Shown: one piece after another, positions 22,297-31,977 of the stretch
How positions within the stretch are numbered: position 1 is the stretch's first letter
How the letters are laid out: each line of letters opens with the position of its first letter
From: Pyropia haitanensis
Taxonomy: Eukaryota; Rhodophyta; Bangiophyceae; Bangiales; Bangiaceae
NCBI GenBank assembly: GCA_008729055.1
Contig: SDUX01000010.1
Span: forward strand, 2,371,090-2,435,089
Direction: 5' to 3'
DNA length: 64,000 nucleotides
Program-made: the position numbers and the translations under genes
The notes under the pieces: generated by a model
Told to the model about the DNA's origin: nothing
Seen by the model: the letters and a program-made list of their open reading frames with translations, nothing else
Databases searched by the model: none

Positions 22297-22546
22297 CGCT
22301 GCGGCAGCCCGCACTCCGGAAGAGGTCGGGGTGGCGGCGAGGGCGTGACAACAAGGGATGGCGACGGGGGAATCAAACAGGAGAACCGATGGAAAGAGAA
22401 AAACACAGGGGGGAAAGCAGGGGGGGCCCAGGAAGCAGGGCTACCTGCGACACACTCACCACAGCAGCACGGGTACCGAGTGCTGCCGCTGCAGCCGCTG
22501 CTGCTGCCGCCGCCGCCGCCGCTGCTGCCGCCGCCGCCGCCGCCGC

Positions 22547-22577
<31 letters not shown>

Positions 22578-24949
22578 GTCCCCGCCGCTGCCGTCACCCG
22601 CCGGTGACGGTGATGCCACCGCCACGATGCAGCCAACGACACACGATGCAGCCTCCCAGGCGATGCAGCCTCACGGACGATGCAGCTTCACACAGCGCGC
22701 GTCTCCCCCCCCTCCCCACCCCCCTCCCGTCCCAAACAACAGCCGCCACCAACACACAAAGTCCCCTGTGGCGGCCACCTCAGGCCCGCCAAAATGCGGA
22801 CGGCCCGGGCCGCGGGAGCCGTGCCACCACCTCACCACCACGGGGCGCGGCCGGCGCGGCCGGCGGGTCGGTGGTGGCGGTGGCGGGCGCGTCGGTGGTG
22901 GCGGGCGTCCCCCCCGCCCCCCCGGCACGCCCGCCGCATGCGCGCCCGCGGGGGCGCGGGTGGGGGAGCGGCGGCAGCGGCGCGGCCACCGCCCAACGCG
23001 CGGCGGCGGCGCGGCGGCGGGTACCTGCACAAGCGGCGGCCGGGCGGGGAGGGGGCGGGGGGAGAGGGGGGGGGGGGGGTGGTCCTCAGCGATGCGGGGG
23101 GAGCGGCCGCCGCGGCAGGAGCGGGTGCAGCGGCGCGTGGGAGAGGTGGCGGGGGCGCCGCGGCGGCGGGAGGGCGGTGCCGGTCCGGTGGGTGCGGGCG
23201 GAGCGGGCGGAGCGGGCGGCGCGGGCGTGGCGGCCGGCGGGGGGGGGGGGGGCGGGGGGGTGCGGTGGAGCAAGGGGGGGGGGTCGCGGGTGGCCGCAGG
23301 GTGCGCGCGCCAGCGCGTGCAGCGGCGGCGGTGGCGGCGGCCGGGACCAAAAAAAAACCCACGCCCAGCGGCAGGCCCCACCCAGGCGCGTGCGGCTGGG
23401 CATGCCCCGACGGCCCGACGGTCCAGGCAGGCGGCGCGAGCGGTCCAGAGGGGGGGTGGACGGGGGGGGGGGGCGTGTTGTGGGGGCGGCGCTGGCTGCC
23501 TTGTTTTTTTTTCTCCCCCCTCCCGCCACGCCGCTGTGGGCGCCCCCCCCACCGCCGCGCGTGTGACCCCACACCGCCCCTGGCCTCGCGGCGGCGACCG
23601 GCAAATCTCAGATTGCCAAGCGCGCACGTGCGCCGCGACGCAGTGCTCCGCTCTCCCACCCACACCCTCCCCCCCCCCCCCCCGCTCGCGCACCGCGTCT
23701 GGGAAGGGACCCCAGCGTCGGGGGTCGCTGGCACTGGGGCAACAACCGCAGTGGCGGGGGGGGATGGGCCCAGCAGATAATGGATGAGCTTTTTTTGAAA
23801 AAAGACTGGGGGGTCTCGGTGAGTGGGTCTGGGGGATGATTTGGGGGGGGTGACACAGGAATCTTTGGAGAGGAGGCGCCGACCGCTCGGCCAGTAGGAG
23901 CGACTGATCGTTGCCGAGGTCGGTCACGAGTCCCGCTCGAGCACCGGTTGGCAGCGACGGACGCAGCGCAGCCGCGCCCGTAGTGCCCAGCACGACGCAC
24001 GACTCGAGATCGGGAGGGCACTCGCCGGTTGGTCGGCTGCGGAGATAAAAGCCAGCTGGAATCGTGCGGACGTCTGCCAATGGCAGGGCTGCTCGACCCG
24101 GGAACGCCCGTTGGGGGTTCGTCTGCACAACTGACGTGTCCAATTGGCTGTCTGTCAAGGATTTTTTTGAGTTTGAGAGCGTGTCGAGGAGGGTTTCTTC
24201 AGTTTTTTGCGTCGATTAGGCAGTGACCATCTCGTGTTGATTGGTGCTCATGGCACACGATGGCACTCACGGCGGATCCACGTGGAACGAGATCAGCTGG
24301 ACAAACAGGCAGCGATTTTGTCTCGCCTCTTGACTGGACAGCAGCTTCAATTCACGGTGCGCCTGTTTCGCCGTGAAGTACAAACTCGCTCGCTCGTCTT
24401 CAAACTTAGGGTGGCTGAGTACATCATGAAGTTAGAAGCAGTTCTACGAAGTGCTACCGGTCCGGAGTAATTGTCTAGCTGATGCTGGCGTTCGTTGTCG
24501 GGCAAGGCCTTGCGGCGACACGTGTGACTGTTGGAGAGGCACCCGCGCCTGTACGCGCGTGCGCGGCTCGTGCTGCGGCGCGGCGGCGCTGCCGCCACCC
24601 CATCCGCTGCCCCCCTGCCGTCTCTGACGGCGGTGCGCCACCCGGCCGTCCCCCTCCCCCCCTCCCCCCCCCATCCCCTTGTGGGATGCGCGACGCCTGC
24701 GGGACGGGTGCCCCCCCCCCCCCACCCCGCCGTCGCGCCACGGCCGCCGCCGCGGCGGGGCAGACGACCGCCGGCGGCGGCGGGCGGCGGCATGCGGCCG
24801 GCCCGGGGCGCCGCCGCTGACGGTCACGCCACCGGCGGCGAGGGGGGCGGCGGCGGCAGCGGCGGCGGCGGTGGCGGTGGTGACGGCGCGGGCGGGGGCG
24901 GCGCCGTGAATGGGGCGGCGGTGCGCCCGCCACGGCGGCCAGCCGCGTC
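22297..24949. other. No supported gene; simple-sequence DNA
   Basis: Starts with the upstream region of the TspO-like gene. Bases 22780-23780 are GC-saturated, with long empty frames on both strands and a run of nine A at about 23348. Bases 23790-24480 are more balanced and carry short unrecognised frames (for example 24207-24470 +). The part after 24500 leads into the WD40 gene and may hold its promoter. Confidence 0.5.
22482..22578 (+). repeat. CTG/CCG trinucleotide repeat tract
   Basis: About 95 bases of GCTGCCGCC-type triplets with regular CTG pairs. It lies upstream of the TspO-like gene on its promoter side, and no supported gene reads through it. Confidence 0.8.
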
Positions 24950-25190
24950 CCCCCCCCGCCGCCGCTGTCCTTTGCCTCCATCGATGATGCGCCCGCAGCG
25001 GCCGTTGCGGGCGGCGGCGAGCCCGCCTCCCTGGCCGTACGCGCCAACGTGCCCCCCCCCGCGCCCCCCCTGCCGACCCTAGACGTGGCTGCCGCGACGG
25101 CGGCGGCGCCGTCTCGCGGCGGCGGCCGCCCCGCCTGGGCCGCCAACGCCATCGTCGTGTCGTCGAGCGACGAGGCGGTCGGCGTCGGTG

Positions 25191-25221
<31 letters not shown>

Positions 25222-26410
25222 CGGTGGTCGGCGGCCCCGGCGGGGTACGGCCACGACGGCCGACGCGGTGCCCCCCCCCGCCGTGGGGGGCGGCGACGGC
25301 GTCAGCGCGAGCGCCGACGCGCTGACGCCCGGCCCCGGCTCGCCGGTGCGGTGGGCGTCGCGGTCTGGGGTGTGGGTGCGCGCCGGCGGCGCGGCGGCGG
25401 CGGCCGCCCCCGCCACCAGCACCGGTGGCCTTGGTGGCGGCGGCGGCGGTGGTAGCGGTGGCGGTGGCGGTGGCGGCGGCGGCGGCGGGGCGAGCGGCAG
25501 CCTGCCGGCGGGCGCGCCCGGCACCCCGCGCGGCTCCGCCCCCGAGACCGCCGCGGCGGTCGTGGCGCGGCGCATCCAGGCGCGCGCGTCGCGGACCAAG
25601 CTCGCGCACCTCACCGCGCTCGCCGCGTCGCCGCGCGGCTCGTCCACCGCCGCGCTCGCCGCCGCCGCCGCCGCGCGGTCGTCGCCGTCGCCGCTGCCGC
25701 TGCCGCTGCCGCCGCAGCTGGGGGGGGTGGGGGTGGCGGGGGTGGCGGTGGGGGTAGCGATGGGGGGGGGGTGGGGCAGGGGGGGGCGGCTGGGCGTCGC
25801 CGCCGCCGCCGCTGCCCCTCGGCGGGGACGGCCTGGGGGGGGGGGGGGTCGACCTGCTGGACGTGCCGACCGACACGGACACGGATGGGGGGGGGGGGTC
25901 GGGCCGAGGAGGGCGTGACGGCGCGTACTGGGCGGCCGCATCGGCGTCGTCGTTGTCGTCTGGGGGGGGGGGGGAGGGCGGCGGTTCGTCGGGGTCGGGC
26001 TCCCTGTCGTCGTTGGGGCGGAGCTCGTTGGGGGGGCGCGCCGACGTGGCCGCCGGCGGCGGCGGCGGCGGCGGTGGTGGTGGTGGCGGTGGAGGGGTGG
26101 GCGCCGCGCCCGCGGCGGCGGCGGCTGCGGCGGCGGCTGGGGCGGCGGCGGGCGCCGCGGCGGGCGCGGTGGCGGGCGCCGCGGCGGGCGCGGCGGGCGC
26201 CGCGGCGGGCGCCGCGGCGGGCGTGCGGCGGGTGCTACGGCTCGACGCGGGGGGGCGGGGGGGGGGGGGGGAGCCGCCGCCGCCGGCGGATGCCGCCGCC
26301 GTGGCCGATGCTAAGGGCGGCGGCGGTGAGGGCGGGGGCGGGGGCGGGGTGTCCACGGAGGGTGGCCTCGTCGACCGCTTGGGGGGGGTGCTGGGGGGGG
26401 GGACGCGGGC

Positions 26411-26442
<32 letters not shown>

Positions 26443-26530
26443 CGGCGGGGCGGCGGCGGGTGCTGGTGGCGGTGGCGGTGGCGGTGGCGGTGGCGGCGGT
26501 GGTGGCGGCGGCGGCGGCGGCGGTGGCGGG
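24950..26530 (+). CDS. Probable N-terminal part of the WDR44-like gene
   Basis: Non-repetitive, coding-like islands occur here in changing frames, separated by G/C runs. Examples are LSFASIDDAP with PASLAVRANV (24965-25050), NAIVVSSSDEAVGVG (about 25145), ARRIQARASRTKLAHLTAL (about 25565) and VDLLDVPTDTDTD (about 25850). They point the same way as the WD40 gene that follows without a clear gap. Linkers are poly-Gly and poly-Ala. I cannot fix a start codon or an uninterrupted frame, and the stretch could instead be a separate small gene. Confidence 0.35.
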
Positions 26531-27252
26531 ATGGCCCGCTTCCTCGGCGCCGTTGGCGCCAGCCGTGCGCGGCCGCCCGTATCCGCGGCGGCCGCCGCCG
26601 GCGGGGCGGCGCCCGCCGCCAAGACGCCCTCCCGCCTAAAGGGCCTCTTCCGCAAGGGCGACAAGGCCGCCGCCGCCGCCGCCGCCGCCGCCGCTGCCGC
26701 AGCCGCAGCCGCCGCCGCGGCGCCGACCACCGCCACGTCCGCGGCTGCCGCGCCGACCGTGCCGGCGGCGACCGCGGCCGCCGGCACCACGGCCGCGTCT
26801 GCACCCGCCGCCGACGCGCCAGCGGCGGGCCTCCCCACCGACGCGGCGGCCGAGGCGGCGGTGGGGGCGGCCGCGGCGCCCACCGCCGACGAGCCGCCGC
26901 CGCCGTCGGCGGCGGCCCCCCCCGCCAGCGTCGGCGGCCGCTCCCCCGGCGAGCCGCTCGCGCGCAAGACGTCGTGGGCGTCCCGGCGGGCGGCGCGCAA
27001 GGCGAGCGCCGCCGCCCTGTCGCGCGCGTCGTCGTGTGACTCGGAGACCACCGCCGTGACGCTGCCGCCGCCGCTGTCGACGGGCGGCGCGGCCGACGGC
27101 GGTGGCGCCGCCGCCGCCGCGGGGGGCGGTGGCGCCGGTGGTGGGCGCCGGGGCAAGGCCGCTGCCGCCGCGGCGGCGGCGGCCGCGGCTGCCGCTGCCG
27201 CCACCGTCGCCGCCGACGGTGCGGCCGCCGCGGCGCCGAGCTCCCCTGGTGC

Positions 27253-27308
<56 letters not shown>

Positions 27309-27495
27309 GCGGCGGCCTGGGCATCCCCGTGCGCGTCGTGGCGCACCGGCGCAAGGGCAAGCGGCTGCTGCTGGGCGGCCTCGCCCGCCTGCAGACGCTC
27401 ACCGCCCACGACGGGCCGGTGCGGGCGATGGCGTGGGCGACCGACGGGCGGGTGCTCGCGACGGGCGGCAAGGACACGGTGGTGCTGCTGTGGGG

Positions 27496-27528
<33 letters not shown>

Positions 27529-29062
27529 AGTGTCACCAGACGCGGCGGGGGGGGGTGGCTGGGTTGGTCCGGATAGTGCCGAGGGGTGGGGGGGGGCCGA
27601 GCAACGGTCCGCGGCCGCCGCGCCGGCCGCCGTCGCGCCCGACAGTGTCGACGGCGACGGGCCGCCTGGCTCACCACTGCCGCTATCCGCCGCCGCCGAC
27701 GGGAGCACCCCCCCTCCTCCCCCAGACCCGTCCACGCCGCCGGGCATCGGGACACTCCGCTTCCCGCCCGAGCAGCGGGCGGTCGGCCCCGACGGGCTGG
27801 CCATCGCGGTCGTCCCGCCGCTGCCGCCGTCGCCGCCCGCGGTGGTGGGCCTGGCCGGCGGCGGTGGCGGCGGCGGCGGCGGTACCTGCGCCACCGTCGG
27901 CGGCGTCAGCGGCGGCTGCTGCGGCGGCGGCACGGGCAACGGCATCCCCCCCCCCGACGCGCCCTTCCTGGGCCTTGTGCCCCAGCGGCGGCTGCGCGGC
28001 CACACGTCAGACATCTTGGACCTGTCATGGACTGCGACGGGCTTCCTCCTCTCCGCGTCCATGGACAAGACCGTCCGCCTGTGGCACCCGACCGCCGCGG
28101 CGGCGCTCCGCCAGTTTGGCCACACCGACTTTGTCACGACCGTCACCGCGCACCCCGCCGCGGACGGGGTGTTCCTGTCGACCGCTCTGGACGGCCGCGT
28201 CAGCGTGTGGCACGCCCGCCGCGGCGCGCTGCTGTCCGTCGCCGACACGGACGAGATTGTCACCGCCGCGGCGGTGACGCGCGACGGCCGCACCGCGCTG
28301 GTGGGCACCCTCGCGGGGCACATCAAGTTTTTCGGCCTCGTCAACGACCTGGGGGGGGACTGGAGCCTCAAGCACACGACGCAGCTGGACGTCCGCTCCC
28401 GCCGCGGGCGCAACGCGGTGGGGAAAAAGGTCGCGGGCATCACGTTTTTGCCCGCGCCGCCGCCGCCCGCGTCGGCCGCCGCGGCCGCGGCGGCCGCCAT
28501 GGCCGCCGCCGCCGCCGCCGCCGCGCCGCCGCGCGGGGGGGCGGCCGGCGGCGGCGGCTCTGCGTCGGCGGCCGCGACGGCCGCGACGGCAGCGGCCGCG
28601 GCGGCCGCCGCGGCCGCGGCCGCCGCGGCCGCCGCCGCCGCGTCGGCGGCGCCCGTGGGCGTCCGCGACGAGTTTGCCGTCTCGTCCAACGACTCGCGCA
28701 TCCGCCTCTTCCGCGCCGACGACAAGAGCCTCGTCGCCAAGTACCGGGGCCACGTCAACGCGCACTCGCAGCTGCGCGCGTCGTTCTCATCTGACGGGCG
28801 GCTGCTGCTGTGTGGCGGGGAGAACCGGCAGATCGTGGTGTGGCCCGCCGCGGCGGTGACGGGCATGGCGCTGGGCCTGCCGCCGGCCGCGTCGCCGCTG
28901 CCGAGCAGCCCGGGGGGGGGGGGGGGGTGGGGGGGGGCTCGGCGCCAGCGGTCTTGCCGACGGCGGGAGCGGCAGCGGGCTGGGCGGCGGGGGGCTCGGC
29001 GCCGATGGCGGTGGCGGCGGCAGCGTCGGCGGGGGGGGTGGTGGTGTCGGCGTAAATGGTGT

Positions 29063-29098
<36 letters not shown>

Positions 29099-29533
29099 GG
29101 ATGGCCCATCGGCGCGGGGCGACGGCGGCGACGGCGGCGGCGGCAGGGCGACCGGCGGCGGCGGCGGCGGCGGCAGCGTTGGCAGCGGCGCGGCGGTGGC
29201 CGCGTCGGCCGACGCGGACGGCCTGTACGCGCAGGGCCACGAGACGTTTGTCGCGTTTGACGACGCGCCCGTCACGTACGCGGCGTTTGCGCCCGCCGCG
29301 GCGGTGCGGCTGTCGGCGCTGGGGGGGGGGGTGCCCGCCGTGGGGGGGCCCGCCGCTGCCGCCGCCGCCGCCGCCGCCGCCGCAAGGCGGCGCCGGCGGC
29401 GGCCGCCAGTGGTGATTGTCGCGGCGTCGGCGGCCGGGGACGTGCGGGTGTTTGCGACGGGCCGGGGGGGGGGGGGGGGGGGGGGGTGGGCGCTGATGCG
29501 CGTGGAAGGGGGCGGGGGGGGGGAGGGGGGTAG
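26531..29533 (+). CDS. WD-repeat protein of the WDR44 (rabphilin-11-like) family
   Basis: WDR44 relatives bind Rab11-type GTPases and act in endosomal or tubular membrane traffic. The first 270 codons are Ala/Gly/Ser-rich with a basic patch (TPSRLKGLFRKGDK). The WD repeats then read TAHDGPVRAMAWATDGRVLA, RGHTSDILDLSWTATGFLLS with SMDKTVRLWH, GHTDFVTTVTAHP, DEIVTAAAVTRDGRTALVG, then RSRRGRNAVGKKVAGI and SSNDSRIRLF with GHVNAHSQLRASFSSDGRLL. The block RGRNxVGKKxxGI plus SSNDSRIRL is characteristic of this family. Large poly-Ala, Gly and Pro insertions separate the blades. At the G run 28911-28927 the frame changes; the last blade (YAQGHETFVAFDDAPVTYAA, VVIVAASAAGDVRVFATG) follows in the new frame. 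After the next G run (29463-29486) a stop lies near 29531-29533. The true start may lie upstream. Confidence 0.86.
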
Positions 29534-29731
29534 TAGAGGAGCGGCGGGTGGGGGTCGTGCGTGTCGGCAAACGCACGGTACCGTATTCTTTTTTTTTTTT
29601 TTGAAGCCGGGTGCGCGTCGAGTCGCGGGGGGTGGGGGCGGACGCGAGGGCGCGTCGCCGCCCCGCCGTCTGCGCTGCGCCAAAGCACTCTCCCCGGCAC
29701 ATACGCATGTTGGGGAGGTGGAGCGAGAACA

Positions 29732-29775
<44 letters not shown>

Positions 29776-30496
29776 GAGGCAGAAAGTGGTAACGCCCGCC
29801 CACGCCGGCGGCGCGTGGGGGGCAACAGGAGCGGGCGGCGGCGGCGGCGGCCGCCGACGCCGCCGCCGCCGCTGGTGCCAACCCCGCCGCCACCACGCGG
29901 CTGTCCTTCCGCCGCCGCCTGTGAGTCCTGGCCGGCAACGCGGGGCACCGCGGCGGCGGGCGGGACGCCGCCGCCAGGGTCAGCGGAGAAGGAGGGTTGA
30001 CGCGCGGAGGGGTGTCGGACACAACGCCTCCACCCCCCCCCCCGGCGCCCATCCCACCCTCGCACCGGCCCGCCGGCTGGCACGCCGTTGGGGCGGGAAG
30101 GCGCGCTCCCTGCCGCGGACGCTGCCGCCGAGCAACGCCCCACCGTGCCGCCGGCGCGGCGCGGCGCCAGGCGCCGTAGCGGACCCGCCCGGCGTGTGCG
30201 ACCCGCGACAGGGGGAGGAAGGGGGCGGCCGACGCCCCGCCGACGGAAGGGGCAGCCAGCGCCTACACGCCCGCTGGAGCTACCGCGCGGCGCCCGCCGC
30301 CGCCGCCGCCGCCGCCACCGCCACCGCCGCCCCCACCGCCGCCGCCGCCACCACCGTCACAGCCCACTCCGCAACGCCACCATTGCTCCTCGCAGGCCCG
30401 CCCCCCCTGCCTTGTCAAACGCCCCCTCCTCCCCCCCCCCCCCCACAATCCCCTGCCCACCCCCACACCCACCCCCCCCGACACACCCACGCGCCC
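29534..30496. other. Convergent intergenic region with very long G run
   Basis: Between the 3' ends of the WDR44-like gene (+) and TRAPPC2 (-). It holds a run of about 14 T (29588-29602), the G40 tract, and C-rich DNA up to the TRAPPC2 stop. No gene is supported. Confidence 0.55.
29735..29774 (+). repeat. G40 homopolymer
   Basis: Forty consecutive G, the longest pure run in the window, between two convergent genes. Its true length cannot be trusted from an assembly. Confidence 0.9.
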
Positions 30497-31128
30497 TTAC
30501 GGCCACCGCCGTGCAGCCGCGGCGGCGACCCGCTCCCGAAACACGCGGCTCCGCACCGGCTCCCCGTCGACGTACAGCGGGTTGAGCGCCACCCGCGCCC
30601 ACAGCTCGTGGACGTCGACAAAGAAGGCGCGGACGCCCTCCTCCCCCGCTACCGCGCCGCCCCCCCCCGTCGCGGTGCTGCCGCCGCCGCCGCCGAGGCC
30701 GCCCGAGCCCAGCCCCAGCCCCAACCCCGAGCCCGACCCGCCCACTCCCCCCCCCCCCCCCCCGCCGCCGCCACCCCCTCCCACCCCCCACCCCCACCCC
30801 CACCCCCCCTCCCCCGCCACCGCCCCCGACCCCCCCCCGCGGCCACTCACGTCGTGCAGCAACAGCAGCAGCCGCACGCCCGCGGCGGTAATGTACGCCG
30901 CGACCGCCGCGTCGCCAAACGTGTCGACGGTGCGGAGGTAGCTGTCGCGGGTGGCCCAGGCGGCCTCGTCGACCGCGTCGAGGGCGGCGTTGAGGAGGAG
31001 CAGCTCGAGCGTGGTGGGGGGGGGGGGGGGGGGGCGCCCGCCGCGGCCGCCGCCGCCGCTGAGGGGGGGAACGTGTGTGTGTAGACGGGCGTGTCGGACT
31101 GGGCGGCAATGATCACCAGCGTGGGCAT
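30497..31128 (-). CDS. TRAPPC2 / sedlin (Trs20), TRAPP complex subunit
   Basis: A longin-fold subunit of the TRAPP tethering and Rab-exchange complex (ER-Golgi traffic). The ATG at 31128 gives MPTLVIIAAQSDTPVYTHTF, the expected first strand pair. After a C/G run near 31017-31032 the frame changes and the core follows: LLNAALDAVDEAAWATRDSY, LRTVDTFGDAAVAAYITA, GVRLLLLLHD, GVRAFFVDVHELWARVALNP, LYVDGEPVRSRVFRERV, stop at 30497. These match sedlin in order and spacing. The exception is about 65 Gly-rich residues between LLHD and GVRAFF, where the human protein has only about five. A GTGAGT directly after HD could be a splice donor, but the segment has no polypyrimidine tract and stays open, so a translated loop is as likely as an intron. 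Confidence 0.88.
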
Positions 31129-31977
31129 CGCGGCGGCGCTTGGGGGGGGGGATGGATGGGGGGGGGGGGAAAGGCGTCGGGAAGGGCCAGAAACAAAAAA
31201 ACAAGAGCAGGACTGGGGAGGCGGTGAAAGCGGTGGGAAGGACACGTCGTCGTCCAGGGAGGGAAACCGCCCAGCCGCTGGCTTGCAGCTGGTCGCGACA
31301 GCGGGGATGGGAGTGCGGAAGATGCCGCCAGCTGGCGCGGGTCTGCTCTGCCGGTGACCAAGGAACACGAGGAACACATCGGCGGGAGCAAGGGCGGCTC
31401 CTCGCCCGCCGCGTCAGCTGACAACGTCCGCATAGCCAATGGGAGGCGCCGAGCGGACACTTCAGCGCTCCAATTCCACATCAAGTCCTTCCTTGTGCGC
31501 CCGTGACGCCACGCGTCTCGCCGCGCCCGTCTGCGCTTGCGGTTGCGGCCGCCGCGTCGCGTGCGCGCCGCACAGGCGCGCGACGCTTTGGCGGCCGCGA
31601 TCCCCTCTTCCTCCCGCCCCTCCCTTGCCCCGCTCGTCTCCCTCACCTGCACTGCACGCAGCGTACGCGCGCGCCACGCGCTGCGTGTCGGCCGGCACGG
31701 ACGGCCGTGGGGGACGACCGGCGTGGCGTCGTCGTTGTTGCCCCTTTCGTCACTCCCCTCCTCCCCGCTTCCCCCCCACCCCATTCACCCCGGTCCTTCC
31801 TCCAACCACCCACGTTGGCGACCCGGGTCGTCGGCCGCGGGCGCCGCGGTCGTCGCGGGTGCCCCCCCCACTCCCCCCCTCTGCGTGCCGCGGCCTTGGC
31901 GCCCACGTGACGCCACTCACCACGCCCCATTCCCGCCTTCCCCCTTCCCCTCTCCTCTCTTGCTGGGTGCTGCCACT
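31129..31977. promoter_or_regulatory. Shared divergent upstream region of TRAPPC2 and poly(A) polymerase
   Basis: About 850 bases between the two start codons. Bases 31180-31450 are mixed in composition, and 31730-31977 are pyrimidine-rich on +, a leader-like feature shared with other genes here. CCAAT-like CGTCCGCATAGCCAATGGGA lies at about 31425. Confidence 0.45.

Noticed and set aside
22345..24158. Several overlapping frames of 300-495 codons on both strands
   Set aside because: All are Arg/Pro/Gly-rich with no motif. None is favoured by composition, and none has a credible start or flank.
26311..29109. Open frame of 932 codons on the minus strand
   Set aside because: Antisense of the WDR44-like gene, whose + strand carries clear WD40 motifs.
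29588..29602. T run as the tail of a reverse-inserted retroposed gene copy
   Set aside because: No target duplication or gene body lies next to it. Similar short A or T runs occur at 31-50, 6343 and 62279 without any element.
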